Assembly: GCA_033980235.1 (NCBI GenBank)
Contig: CM067069.1
Location: 22,196,034-22,260,033 of the forward strand
Length of the DNA stretch: 64,000 nt
Direction of reading: 5' to 3'
Origin: Diadema setosum
Lineage: Eukaryota; Echinodermata; Echinoidea; Diadematoida; Diadematidae
Made by a program: the position numbers and the translations under genes. The notes under the pieces are model-generated. The model saw only the letters and a program-made list of their open reading frames with translations. It did not search any database and was not told the origin of the DNA. Shown here one piece after another: positions 22,605 to 34,407 of the stretch (the first letter of the stretch is position 1; each line of letters begins with the position of its first letter).

Positions 22605-24149
22605 TTAAACCAATTCAGAAAGGGACCGTTTAAAATCCTTCAGTGACTTGCAGTCACGGACAGCATGAGGAAGGCTGTTATATAGTTTGGCTCCCCTGTA
22701 GAAAAGTGCACGTTTGCAAAAGTTTGTCCGAGGTTTTGGAAGGCTGAGGCTACTGTGCCGAAATTGGTAGGGTTTGGGGGAATAAAATATATTTTCGTGT
22801 AAATAGGTAGGTGTTAAATTATTCCAAATCTTGAAAATCATTACTCCGACATGAAAATTTTGACGGGATTTTAACGTTTCCCAATGTAATATATCATGTA
22901 TTGACCTGACAGAAAAATGTAATTTAGGATTAATCTTCAGAATAATTCTTACTGCTCTATTTTGCAGTTTTTGCAATTGATTTATATGTTTTTCACAAGA
23001 AGACTCCCAAATAACATTTGCATAATCCAAATGAGTAAGAATAACATTGCGATATATCAAATTCAAAGAATTTCTGTTTATGAAATATGTCAAACGACGA
23101 AGGAAAGAAATCATACGGCCTACTTTTTCACACAGATAATTTACATGAATATCCCATCTGAGTTCGTCATCAATATACAATCCTAAATATTTCAAACTTT
23201 TAACCTGATTAATTTCATATCCTTTTATACTCAAATCCAAACTGTTATATCTTTTCAACATATATCGGTTACCAATTAACATGCTCACAGTTTTATCATA
23301 ATTAATTTTCAATTTGTTCTTACACATCCAACTATCTAATACAAATAATTCCTTATTCAATATTGTTTGTACTTTTTGTGGGTCTTTGTGAGAAAAATAA
23401 ATAACGGTGTCATCCGCATATAAATGCACATTACATGAATCAAATATGGAAGGTAAGTCGTTGATAAATATGATAAACAACAATGGACCCAATATCGATC
23501 CCTGTGGCACACCGAGCTTAATATCCAGTTCTTCAGAGGTACAATTTCCTATACTAGTTACTATTTTTCTGTCAGATAAATAATTTTCAAACCATTTAAG
23601 GGTGGGGCCGTTAATACCTATTGTGAAAAGTTTATGCAGCAGACATTTAGGGTTGATCATATCAAAAGCTTTTTGCAAATCTACAAAAACTGCACCAGTG
23701 TATAATCCGTTATCCAAAGACTTCAATCATTCATCGGTTACTTTAATCAGTGCCGTGGAGGTTGAATGTTTTGGCCGAAATCCGGATTGTTCCATTATAA
23801 GTATATTATTTCTACTTAATTGTTGAAGTAATTGTTTTTGTATAATCTTTTCAAGAATTTTTGATAAACACAATAAAATAGAAATTGGTCTGTAATTATT
23901 TGGAATTAATCTATCACCCTTTTTAAGTAGAGGAATAATTTATGCTATCTTCCGTTTATTTGGAACTTTTCCTTGGGTTATAGATTTATTAATCAAAAAA
24001 GTTATTGGACGAACAATTGCATCCTTTGACATTTTTAGGATCTTTACTGATATTCCATCTAATCCGACTGACTTCTTATTTTCTAATTGCTCTATTTCCT
24101 TTGAAACTTCACTTTCACTCACAATAGAAAACGTTAATGGATATTGCAC
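22605..24149 (-). pseudogene. Reverse transcriptase of the CR1-like element
   Basis: The 24149-23940 part carries the N-terminal RT region (ENKKSVGLDGISVKILK). It is followed by a TAA, then IIPLLKKGD and NNYRPISIL (motif 1), GFRPKHSTSTALIK, a TGA where Trp is expected (DE*LKS near 23728), and an open 373-codon frame. That frame has FVDLQKAFDMIN, GVPQGSILGPLLFIIFINDL, the catalytic YADD (residues 103-106), KYLGLYIDDELRW and a thumb ending ...LKDFKRSLSELV. The two stops are isolated point changes in otherwise conserved sequence. Confidence 0.9.
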
Positions 24150-24238
24150 ACATGGTTCGAATGATTCTGTCTACAGGTTCTACTACAGTATCAGCTGATT
24201 CAGAAATCAAACTGGTTGCAACATTGGCAAAATGGTGA

Positions 24239-25413
24239 TTAAATTCGTTTGCCATACTTTGACACTGAATGGGTGGAGGCTGAGAGGAAGAACATTTTTG
24301 GGGGTAATACTGATGATAATGTTTTCCATGAGTTATTATAACTTTGATCTTTAGTTAATTGTTCCATAAAATATTTGCGTTTAGACTTCATAATAAAAGA
24401 TGTTACTTTGTTTTTTGATTTACGATATTCTTTCCAGATACTCTCATCTTTGGTTCTTATTGCTTTCCTTTTTAATAAATCTCTTTCCTTCATTAATTTA
24501 AAAATTGTTTCATTTAACTATGGTGATTGAGTTTTCCGAACTCTCTTGGTTTTTACGGGCATATGCTTATCAACAACTTCAAATAATAATTTTTCAAATT
24601 TTCCAGTACATTTATCAATACAATCCTCCTCTTCACCTTCCACCCAGTTCTGTTTTGAGAGATCAGCCTTGAATATATCTATATCTACATCTTTGGTTTT
24701 TCTATATGTAACATACACACCTGAATGAACCTGTTGAGCTTTCCAGATTAGGTAGCTCATTGAGTGATCACTTACTCCATTGTGTATAACACCATGCGAT
24801 TTTATCATCTCAATGCTATTTGTTAGCATATGATCTATTAAAGAATCTGTTTTGTTTGTTATTCTGGTACATTCACTATTGACGAAATGCAAAGAATAAA
24901 TGCTATTAATCTGTTTGTACCGATTCACAACATAGTCATCTACCTCCTTACTAATGTCGAGATTTATATCTCCCATAACAATCAGATGACAATCGATGCT
25001 TTCAGTGAATTCTAAGAATTGTTCATACTGATCCAAAAGATCACACTTAGAGTTCGGAGGTCGATACCAATTTGTTAATAATATAGGTTTGGAATTTTTG
25101 ATGCGTAAAAGAATAGGAATGGCTTCCAAATCAGAAATAGGAGAGTCATTCAATAAATCAAATTCTAAACTGTTATGTACATAGAATGATACACCGCCAC
25201 CAGACCTGTTGCGATCTTTACGAACTATGTTATAATGAGGAATCTCAATTTCACTATCATAAATTGAATTATCAAGTCTTGTCTATTAAGAGCGAGAACA
25301 TGTATGTCGTTATGATATAAGATTGTTCGTAACTCATCGATGTGTTTCGTCAGGCTAACAATATTCAATTGAACAAATTTCAAACCTTTAACCGAGAGCT
25401 TGTTATACACCAT
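24239..25413 (-). pseudogene. APE-type endonuclease and linker of the CR1-like element
   Basis: The start of the domain is seen in VKGLKFVQLNIVSLTKHIDEL (25225-25413, broken by a frameshift near 25265), with the FxQxNIxSL metal-site motif. It continues in a 211-codon frame with NWYRPPNS, GDINLD (catalytic Asp/Asn pair), SLIDHMLTN and SDHSMSYL (catalytic SDH), which are the standard APE endonuclease landmarks. The linker to RT (MKERDLLKRKAIRTKDES..., 24239-24493) lies in another frame after a stop near 24520. Confidence 0.85.
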
Positions 25414-25422
25414 AGTTTCGAC

Positions 25423-25857
25423 TCAATTGGGTAGGGATTGAGCATCAGTTTGTCCTTCTAAATTAACATTAATTACATCATTTTGTTCACTATAATTTTC
25501 GATATCTGATTCATAGAATGGTAAAAGTTTCATGATACACTTTGGGCATTCCCATCCAGCGAACTGATGAGAAGCATCATTGTATAAATACAGTGGTACA
25601 CTAGCACACGAGACATGTACCCATAGGTTACAAGATATGCACAAGAGACCCTTTTGACCTGTTTTGACAGCACATATGCATAAAACACAGGGAAAGTTGA
25701 TAACCATGAGACAATACGAGAGGAAACTCATACACACACAAAAAAAGATAAGTAAGTATAAAGTGTAAAAGGGAGGGAAAAAAACTGACACAGAAAAATC
25801 GATTATGTTCACAAAGTTATAATTTTCAAAAAAAAAGTGATAAGTTGATAATATCAA
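25423..25857 (-). CDS. PHD-type zinc finger, N-terminal module of the CR1-like element
   Basis: A 144-codon frame contains CVLCICAVKTGQKGLLCISC, then LWVHVSCA and a CPKC pair. This is the C4HC3 spacing of a PHD-like finger found at the N-terminus of some CR1/L2-type polyproteins, where it is thought to help nucleic-acid or chromatin binding. The first 50 residues of the frame are hydrophobic and Phe/Leu-rich, probably a translation of the 5' leader, so the true start is likely near the second or third Met. The frame runs to a stop at 25423, just before the endonuclease start in a shifted frame. Confidence 0.65.
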   Translation of the reverse strand: MILSTYHFFFENYNFVNIIDFSVSVFFPPFYTLYLLIFFCVCMSFLSYCLMVINFPCVLCICAVKTGQKGLLCISCNLWVHVSCASVPLYLYNDASHQFAGWECPKCIMKLLPFYESDIENYSEQNDVINVNLEGQTDAQSLPN

Positions 25858-26208
25858 TATACAAAACAGTTACAACGTAGTCAGGAAGTCACATCGCTTT
25901 AGTGAAGCGTGAATATTATTTTGTGACTCAACAAATAATTGCTTAAAACATGATGTCCGACTATCTCTAACGTATACTATACATATAGGCTTACACACAT
26001 TTGGATGAAACAGAAATGGGCGAGTAGGCCGAATTGCTAGCCTGCAAGGCATGCACATTCAGCGAAACCGGGCATTATCTAATGACAACACGTTGTTACA
26101 AAGGTTGTTGACCTCTTGCTATATAAAAGCGGAGGAGACTGACTTCTGTACGGAACTTTGAACATGCTATAACACCTCTGAAGACTTATACGAGAATTAC
26201 GTAATAGA

Positions 26209-26786
26209 ATTCCTAAATTATACAAGTAATAAGAAGTATAATCAGAATTCTATTAGTAATAATGAAGTATAAGTCGAAGAGGTTCCCACCCAGCATCTCT
26301 TATAGTCGATACTCTCCAGTTCTGAACCCTCCCTTTCCAACACTGTACAGAAGTCAAAACTACTATACTGTATGCTGATGTTCTGGTTGATTTCTCGACA
26401 TGAGATATACAATGTCCGTATATACGCATAAGAATGTTCCGTATCATTGGAACAGCAATGATTGTGCTTATAATTATACACGTATATACAATATATAATG
26501 CTTGTTTGTATGATCGGAAGGACCAGTGAGCTTGTCTGCATTGCACCCAATGCTGGTGTTGCTGGTCTGTTTAAAGCCGTTTTCTCTTTGAAAAGATGGT
26601 TGCTTCTCACTGACAGGGGTATTTATACCCAACTGGGACTGCCTGGAATTTTTACCTATAGTACTTTAAATTTCATTATGTGACTTCACTGCCTTAAACA
26701 CCTGGGAAATGCTAACCTCTTCGACTTATACTTCAATATTACTAATAGAATTCTACTCATACTTCTTATTGTATAATTTAGGAATT
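26209..26786. mobile_element. MITE with about 75-bp terminal inverted repeats
   Basis: The left arm (26209-26284) starts ATTCCTAAATTATACAA and runs to gtataagtcgaagaggtt. The right arm (26714-26786) is its close complement. The arms differ by a few substitutions and a 3-nt indel. The interior has no recognised gene. No target duplication could be fixed with certainty. It lies between the 5' end of the CR1-like element and the Mutator-like element. Confidence 0.68.
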
Positions 26787-26814
26787 ATGCGCACCTCCGT
26801 GATGAAGATTATGC

Positions 26815-28208
26815 GGCTTGTGCCGAAAGGGTGGGTTGGGTGGTGGCGCGTCGCGTTAATGGGAACACCACCCTTCGTCCAAAGCCCCCCCCCCCCCCGG
26901 TTTTGCCGAAAGGGTGCGTTGGGAGCGTTGGGTCGCGTCGCGTTGACTGGAACCCCACCCTTCGTCCAAACCCCCCCCCCCCCCCGGTTTTGCCGAAAGG
27001 GTGCGTTGGTACTTTTTCTCATGTAATATTAAAAGACGAGTTTTGAATTTATATTTAACCTTCAAACAACCATTTCAAATTCGAGAGGCTATCGTCCGGA
27101 TCTATAAATATTTAGTTCGTCCAATGTTCATTTGGTCCAATATCCATTTGGTCTAATATCCGTTTCTGTTTTACATTACAGGGCATGGATCATGTGGATA
27201 ATCAGTGGCTTATCTATAGTCCAGCTGCTGGGGGTGCTGGCCTGGCACCATGGGGGAGGGGCGAGGGACCCTAAACTTTACCCTAATCTTATTTCATGTG
27301 TATGAACATTTTTTTTTTCTCTCCCTCAATGAAGGGTCAGAGGGTAGTCCGTAGTCGTAGAAGAAGCCCCCCCCCCCCAAAAAAAAAAAAAAAAAAATAA
27401 TAATAATAATAATAACCCAGTTGGTCATATAGACGAAACGATAATTGGACCAAATGGTACCTGATTAGACCAGGAGGCTGGCTATTACACCAAACGACAA
27501 AAAGATCAATGGTTATTAGACTAAATGGGTGTAGACTAAATGATGATAGACAGACTAAGGCTAGACCAACTGGGCAATGGACCAAAATTAATGATGTGTA
27601 CACCAAATTTATATTGGACAAATTTGGTTTTATTTTAGACCATTTGATGATTAGACGAAATGGAATTAGACCAAACTCATAATAGACCAAATCGGTATTT
27701 GATGATATAAATTGGTGTTAGACCAAAAATAGACCAAATGGCAATTATTAGACGAATTGACTGTAGACCAAATAGTAATTAAACCAAATAACAATTAAAC
27801 CAAACAGTAATTGGACGAAATGATGACCAGACCAACTGGTTATTAGACCAACTGATATTAAACAGTCTATTAGACCAACTGGCTGTAGACCAAGTGGTAA
27901 TAGAGTGTAAACCGATCCGGACGATAGCCTCTTTGAAATGGTTGTTTGAAGGTTAAATATAAATTCAAAACTCGTCTTTTAATATTTCATGAGAAAAAGT
28001 ATCAACGCACCCTTTCGGCAAAACCGGGTGGGGGGGGGGGGGGGGCTTTGGACGAAGGGTGGGGTTCCAGTCAACGCGACGCGACCCAACGCTCCCAACG
28101 CACCCTTTCGGCAAAACCGGGGGGGGGGGGGGCTTTGGACGGAGGGTGGTGGTGGACGAAGGGTAGTGGCGACGCGCCACCACCCAACCCACCCTTTCGG
28201 CACAAGCC
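26815..28208. mobile_element. Mutator-like foldback element with about 290-bp terminal inverted repeats
   Basis: The element starts GGCTTGTGCCGAAAGGGTGG and ends with the complement. The left arm covers 26815-27102 and the right arm 27914-28208, nearly identical apart from homopolymer length and a small local expansion on the right near 28140-28170. The exact 9-bp direct repeat AGATTATGC flanks it (26806-26814 and 28209-28217). Long arms with a 9-bp duplication are typical of Mutator-like elements. Each arm contains two copies of a block with gccgaaagggtgcgttggga and a poly-C run. The 0.8-kb centre is filled with degenerate repeats of gaccaaatgg/agaccaactgg-like units and has no transposase. 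Confidence 0.82.
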
Positions 28209-28217
28209 AGATTATGC

Positions 28218-28859
28218 TATGTTTGTTGAGACAGAGACTGCCTTATAGATCGCGATACATCGTTTGTTTGTTTGTTTTTTATTGTATTATTTCGGAGTGA
28301 AATAAGAGGTCGACATAATGAGTTTCTGAGAAATGTGCGTAAATGAAGAACGTGTTTAGCGAAATAAGAATAATATTTCAACAGAAATAACGAATTTGGT
28401 TAAATTTTCAGTCGTCTACCACAGTATGCATACAAGCTTAATATTCTGCCCACGCATACATTTATCCCTTCATTCCGATTCTGAACTGAATCAGATCGTA
28501 AAAATCTATGTGTGATGGAATTCAAATATCTGGGCAGTAGGCCACACGGACGTTCCGCTCTGGACATGGCTTCCGCGGTAAATAAAAACCTGTTCCTCTG
28601 TGGGAAGATCCTGGTATACGATTCATATTGAAGCTTGATTGAATTATACTCTTTCAGGTAAAGATAAACGATTTTGAGTAATTTCTACTTTTTAAATTTG
28701 GTGCAATGGCTTGATTTTGTACATCCTTCAAACGTATAATGCATGCCATCTATAGTTACTGTCCATGTTTACGCTGAAACAATGTGCGAAAATGGGGACA
28801 GTTAGATTACAAATCGCAATCAAACTGCCAAACGATAGGCTTTCTCTTAAAGTACGCCT
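28218..28859. other. Unassigned sequence
   Basis: I see no confident gene. Around 28510-28625 the + strand reads MEFKYLGSRPHGRSALDMAS followed by AVNKNLFLCGKIL, which faintly resembles the thumb of a non-LTR reverse transcriptase, but the stretch is too short to call. Confidence 0.25.
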
Positions 28860-29130
28860 ACGTGTATTTCGAAAATGAAATTGCTTGAGCGATGATGCAG
28901 GATGCTGCACATGCGTTTTTCCGAGTCTATTTTTTGCGCGTCTATTTCAGATTTTTTATCCGGAAGCGCCGTCTTGTTTTTATCCAGGTTGGCTGTCGGC
29001 GGTGACGATGAGGTCAAAGCAGGAAAGCATGTTTGCTTAAAATGTTTTTGTGACACTTTTGACAGAAACAGGTGCATGAATTAATTAACGAGCGATGAAC
29101 GTCCTAATTGTGTAGACATGGATCCATGCT
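28860..29130. repeat. Dispersed repeat, copy 1 (related to 57430-57710)
   Basis: The two segments share, in the same order and orientation, aaattg(c/t)ttgagc.atgat, a cgccgtcttg/ctccgtcttg block, ggcggtgacgat/ggcggcgacgat, tcaaagca.g, acaggtgcatgaatt and ttaacga. Divergence is large, so this is an old dispersed element of unknown class. Confidence 0.6.
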
Positions 29131-29173
29131 CGACACACCGAGCACGGACGCGTCGGACGCATCGGGGTTTATT

Positions 29174-29381
29174 GCTATGGTGCGCCAAAATAACCAGATC
29201 TGGTTCTGTTAATAAAAATTCAAAAAAGCCGGTACAAAATCATCCAATTTTTGTGTTCTTATATATGTTTAAATCAAGGGCAACGAAATCACCACTTTCA
29301 AGTTTATTTAGTGACAAAATTATCAGCGGGAAAATTATATTGTAACAGAGCCAGACATGTTTCCTTTTGGCGCACCATAGC
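29174..29381. mobile_element. Short MITE, 208 bp, with a poly-A stretch at its right edge
   Basis: The ends are GCTATGGTGCGCCAAAA and its exact complement. Inner parts (gatctggttctgtta against taacagagccagaca) are also imperfectly complementary. A run of about 20 A follows at 29383. Confidence 0.7.
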
Positions 29382-29404
29382 AAAAAAAAAAAAAAAAAAA
29401 AAAA

Positions 29405-30062
29405 CCACAGGACCGATGTCCTTAACAAAGAGCGTACAACCCTAGGGCCCTAAGAGGGTCTACACTGTAGGGAGCTTTAGATTTTGACGCGCGGACGTTT
29501 GAGCCGACGCTTGCGCTGGACGTTCTCCTCTCCCTGCGTCGTGTGGAAAAGTAGCTTTAGATTACGCTGGGACGCAACGTATAAAAAATAAAATCGCGCC
29601 CCCATATGATCAGTGCATGAAGAAGCTCTCTACGTCGCAAACTGTGCGGACGTGAAAATAGCCCAGTACGCGTAGTAAACAACTCAGGCGACGCAAGCTA
29701 AAAATAGATTGACTTTACGCGCGCTACTGCGCAAGCTCAGAACATGTTTTTTTTCCTTTGAACGTCCGCGCGTCTAAAATCTAAAGCTCCCTACTCTCGA
29801 TTTTGCGTAGTACGCTCACGGGCAGGTGCCAGCGCCATTTTAGGAAGCAAAGCGATCGATAGCGGGCGGATTTTTACGTGACCCTGTGGAGAGGTATCTG
29901 CCTCCCTTTCATTTTCTCCCTTGTAGGGAGGCATACAGAGTAAAAGAAGAACTTAGGACCTCATTACGGCATTTATAAGTATCATTCCTGCCTAAGAACG
30001 AAATATAAATGAAGAAATACTCTTTAATATCCAATCTGTAGTCCCTCAAAATTTGAGCTAAC
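29405..30062 (+). repeat. Left arm of a widely spaced inverted duplication (partner at 39845-40175)
   Basis: After removing the MITE at 29470-29791, this arm aligns with the reverse complement of 39845-40175. Shared landmarks in order are caaagagcgtac, gtctac, ccattttaggaagcaaa, cgtgacc, tctgcctcc, ttcattttctccc, gacctca, gcctaa, and aatctgtagtccctcaaa. The two arms enclose about 10 kb, most of which is the young LTR element. Without that element the gap is about 1.8 kb, so the pair may be the ends of an old transposon or two inverted copies of one repeat. Confidence 0.65.
29470..29791. mobile_element. MITE, 322 bp, with TA duplication (Tc1/mariner-type)
   Basis: It starts GGGAGCTTTAGATTTTGACG and ends with the near-complement (about 30 bp, one indel). 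TA flanks both ends at 29468-29469 and 29792-29793. The related arm at 39845-40175 lacks the insertion and reads gtctactatactcgcg at the corresponding place, which gives a paralogous empty site. Confidence 0.82.
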
Positions 30063-31788
30063 TCCTAATGAGTATAGGGAGTACTATACCTAAACCATGT
30101 GATATGCATGAGGGTGCTCACAACTTCAGAGTGCTCACAACTTCACTCCCCCGCCCCCCCCCCCCCCCCCCGCTCTCTCCCTCCCTCTCAACTCTTCTCT
30201 TGGTCAACGATGTAGGCTAATATACCATGATTTTCCCTAGAACAACCAATAGAAATCATTGTAGGCGGTCAATACAATTTTCCTCTCTATAAGTACAGTC
30301 GTTTCCCGAAAAGCTGCAGAACACTCTTCTATTGCTTCTTTTGGGGGTTATCTTTCTTTCTGTCTTTTTTTTTTGTGTGTGTGTGTATTGATGAGGGGGG
30401 GGGGATACCGTGGATGGGGTAGTGTAGACATCTCAATCTTTTTCGCTGTGTTGTACTTTAAAATTTGTGAATCGTACATTCTTTTTTTTCTGTTTTTTTT
30501 TTTTGGTACAGATCATAATTATGGACATGAACATTATCCCTGCATTATGACCGGGTCGCTGTGTTTTCAACGACACGCATATCAAATTTCGTACATTTTG
30601 TTGAAAAGTGAAAATAAAATCTGAATTTAAATTTGAATTGGAATTAAAATCAACATGGACCAAACGAATGCGGTGCATGGTATTATTATTACTTTTTTTT
30701 ATGATGCACGGACATGACGAACAGCCCTTTGGCTGAATCATGTCCTGGAGTAAATAAAGTTATTTATTCTTATCAACCATGGCACTCTTCTTCTTAATAT
30801 GAATTATCTTATTTATCATAATTTTGAATTTTGTCGCCATCATCTTACACATTTTTACATTACTGATCCCTAAAAACAACGTCTCTTGTTATTGTAACAA
30901 TAATGTCGATTATTTTTGCCCTAAATAGAAAAATATTCCTGGGTAAAGTGGCCATGTATTTAAGTATATACAGTGATGTGTGTGTGCGGAGGGGGCGTTA
31001 AGAACGGACATTATTAATCGCCTTTCTTGGCCGTAATACATTGAGATCGTCTCTCGGCCGCAAATCATGAGGTCCGGGATCTGAGGACTTGTCTATACGC
31101 CACTGCCCCTGTACCGTCGGAGCTTTTGGATTTCTAAAGAAGAATTCAACAATCTTTGCGGCGCCCACTTTGGTGGAATGATATTAAAAATGTTTTTAAT
31201 CAAAGAGATTCTGGGCCCAGTGATTGGCTGAATCATGGACGGTGCACTCTGTCATGTGTACAATGTATATGGAAGTCGACAGTGGGGCCCCGTGAGGGGG
31301 GGGGGGGGCTTAGAGGATTCTCCCTCCCACACGAGGGAGTTTCTGTATTCTCAGAATTGATATGATTTGGTGCACATTTTGGTGGAATATTTGCAATTTT
31401 TAATTTTAAAAAAGAGAGGAAATGTATAAGGGAAAATGTGGTTAAATTCGTTATTAGGCCTATACCAGATGGCCTCTTTACCCAAGATCGGCATGCGCGT
31501 CTTTATTGTGTAAGAGGTGGACCGAAGGGGCCGGGGAGCGACCCTATATGCATTTTCAGAATTAAAATTCAACCATGTGATGCACACCTTTGGTGGAATA
31601 TTTGAGAATTCACAATGAAATATGGGTAATCTTCAACATGTTCGCATTGCAGATCATCGTGATAAGGTCTATGAAGAGAGCTAAAAAGAAAATAAGAAAA
31701 ATAAGAATACTAAGTTTGAAAAGACTGGGGGATGATCCTCAAGATTAAAAAAAAAAAAATCCAGGGGACACGTCCTCCCCCTCCCAAA
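30063..31788. other. Non-coding sequence, right part related to the hAT-borne satellite
   Basis: The left part holds C-runs (30151-30171), T-runs and G-runs without genes. From about 30970 onwards the sequence carries repeats of a gaattcaac(a/c)atgtgatgca-type line with a ctccctccca/gagg block. These lie near 31140, 31340 and 31560 and are related to the right half of the hAT-like element at 17351-19486. The young LTR element inserted into this sequence. Confidence 0.45.
31785..31788. repeat. Target-site duplication CAAA (left)
   Basis: CAAA immediately precedes the 5' LTR and is repeated at 39743-39746 directly after the 3' LTR. Confidence 0.8.
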
Positions 31789-34068
31789 TGTGGGAATATA
31801 GAAATTCGTGCTGTATATACTACATATTGCATTAGTGCATGCATAGTACATGTAGATGCACAGTATAAGACACTGTATCATAGAGTATGTATTGTAGGTA
31901 CACCTGTGTAACACCAAGGCACAAGAGTACAGCTACAAGCCAATCCCAGAACAAAGGTGTTGCACTATACACCTGACCATGTATTGTCCTTGGGGTAGAG
32001 AACAAAAGATTAGTCACCAATCTGTGTTGTAAGGTGGCAAAAGATGCTGGTAGGTAGGACCGAACTACCATAAATGAACATGAATGTCTTCATACTCATG
32101 TGTCAGAAATAGTTCTAATATGTTGGAATAACTATCTGGTGTGGAAATCTACATCAAATCAATTTTAATGTTCATGTTTGGTGTAATAAGTATATCTTAT
32201 TAATTGGAACTTGTACACATAAGAGTTGTTGTATAATGGGCGAGATGAGGGGAGGGATATCGAGTGATGATGAGGGTGAGTCGGTCAAGCGTGTCCCTCA
32301 TATGATAAAGAACTTGACCATGTGCTCCATTGCTGTGCTGACCCTTGAGTGAGGTGGACAGTCAATCGGGTGTGGCTGCAAGAAAGCCGAAAGTAGACTT
32401 TGGTTTCTCCGTTCGAGGTATGTTGAGCTATATATCATTGTAAGATATCTTAGATATATCTTTCGTAAGTGTTATACTCAAGTGTACATGTATTTTGATA
32501 TAAATGAATAAGTTGATTCTTATTTTGATGTTGGCTTGGAGTTCTTTGAAAGAGATTCATACTTAGAGAGTATGTTTTTGCATATATTATTTGGGATTTT
32601 AAGTAACTCCAGAGAATGTTGCTATGAGACTATTGCAGTGAGTGTTGTATTATAGTAGGAGCTGTATTGTACCTCGATCAGTGATTTCAACTTGAGTTGG
32701 TTACATTATATATATAGTTTTGTATTGTTAGCCAGTCAAGAATATGATTAGACTTATAAGCCATTTCTTTGGTGGAGTTGATAGTTGGGATTTTGTATCA
32801 TCCAAGAATGTAGTAAAATATATCTCCAGGATGTTGATGTAGTATATAAACACAGTTAAAGGATAACCGAGTCCAGTAACTGTATATACTGTGACATGTG
32901 TTTTTAGCAAGCTGCTATACATGAACAAAGATAGACTGTGATAACATATCTATATAAGTTCTTTCCACGAACTGAATAGTAGATTGCTGAGATTATGTAA
33001 ATGTTGTATGAAATATATCATTGGGAGTTTAATGTCAATTGTTTGTTCACACAAGGGGTTCTCGGGTTGAACCAGTGACAGTACCGAGTGTCTGGGTACG
33101 TTGAGAAGGAGAAACCAAGCTCTATATTTCAGGCAGTGCAGCAGCCGTTGGTTTCATCCGCAGGGTATATGTTGCGGAGTGAGAACGTCGAGTGGTTCTC
33201 GTGGTATTGCCTACGTAGGGTAAGTCAGGATGTTCGAATCAGATTGTGGCATTTAAAGTGTTTTACCCTATGTTTTATCCAGTTATGATGTATATAGATG
33301 TTTGTGTCTATAATTGTAATGATTGTGTTCATCAAAAGGTCTATAATGATATAGAGTTCTGTACACATGCACAGTTCAGACAGTTGTCTGATGTGGACCG
33401 AATATATATTACTTATATATATGTCATTTCAAAGGGTTTGCTAACAGGAATTGTTTTCCTATCGCTCCTTGTGAAATTCAAAGTGTTTATATTGGACCAC
33501 ATGCAAAAGAAGGTCAAGGATTTACATTTGATGACAATGGATATTGATTTGTATTGGTGAATACGTGTATATATCAAGAGTTCAGTTGAATTTGTATTTA
33601 CAAGGGAAGTCAATGTGGTACAAGTGATAGTTGTGTATTTGTATACATAATTGGTGTTGTGCGGAAATTGGTTAAGATACAATGTGTATGTGCAAAAGCC
33701 CATACTTATGATGGATTGTCTTTTTGTCTGTTTGTATCTTTTCAGGGTCTTTTCTTCTGTTTATACGTCATCTTCTGTTTTTGAGTCTTCTTAAAATTCT
33801 TCTTTTAGACTTCTTCTGTTTTGGTCTTCTTCTGTTAGTCTTCTTCTATTGCGTATTCTTCTTCTATTTCTACTTCTTCGCCTTCTTTTATATGCTCCAA
33901 GTTGTGTGACTCTCGCAGTGCGAGGGAATAAAATCCTTCAACCCACAAATTCAAGTCGTGGACGAGCGTCTCTATTGTGTGTGTAGCAAGCATCCTGACA
34001 AGTAGCGTGCTACCAGCATTGCCCGAGTGAGAGAGGGAACGAAAGAGAGGAAAGCCCGCCTTACGACA
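31789..34068 (+). repeat. 5' LTR (2280 bp)
   Basis: It begins TGTGGGAATATAGAAATTCG and ends CCGCCTTACGACA. It contains a TATA-like tctatataag at about 32949-32958, a long tcttcttctg pyrimidine tract at 33740-33890 and AATAAA at 33927-33932, which may mark the R region. Short open frames inside it are conserved between the LTRs only because the LTRs are identical. Confidence 0.95.
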
Positions 34069-34070
34069 AC

Positions 34071-34089
34071 TGGTGTCAGGAGTGGGATT
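34071..34089 (+). other. Primer binding site for tRNA-Leu(CAG)
   Basis: TGGTGTCAGGAGTGGGATT lies 2 nt after the 5' LTR. It is fully complementary to the 3' end of metazoan tRNA-Leu(CAG) (AATCCCACTCCTGACA plus CCA). Confidence 0.88.
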
Positions 34090-34407
34090 GCACTGCAGCG
34101 GAGAGACGTCACAACATCGAAGGGAGCATCATTGCAACGGAGGTGGAGCGTCCACATCGAGGGAACGTTGCAGCATCGAAGTGGAGCGAGACGGTGGTGA
34201 GCTGAGGCCAAGCATCATCACGAGAGACGTGCTACCAGAGAAGACCTCTGCAAAGGCGTGTAAAGGTTTACTAATAAGCAAGTGTAGGCTTAAAGAGTAA
34301 ATTTTGTTTGTATTTGGTGTTTATACAAATGTTGTAAAGTTCCTTCCCTATTATAAACCAGCAGGTTCTGGATTTGTTCATTCTTACTTTGAAAGTAAAC
34401 CAGCAGG

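Larger units (their letters stand above)
22130..26150 (-). mobile_element. Nearly full-length CR1-like non-LTR retrotransposon (inactive)
   Basis: From its 5' end (right) it encodes a PHD-type zinc finger, an APE-type endonuclease and a reverse transcriptase, then an AT-rich 3' UTR ending near 22150 in TA-rich repeats. The module order PHD-EN-RT fits CR1-like elements of marine invertebrates. At least two in-frame stops and one or more frameshifts interrupt the coding part, so it is dead. Most domains are well preserved, which suggests moderate age. Confidence 0.85.

Noticed and set aside
28502..28640. Faint RT-thumb-like reading (FKYLGSRPHGRSALD)
   Set aside because: Too short and no adjacent RT motifs; may be chance.
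33088..33560. Open frames of 66 and 104 codons present at 33 kb and again at 38.8 kb
   Set aside because: Apparent conservation is explained by LTR identity; no motifs, and start contexts are poor.
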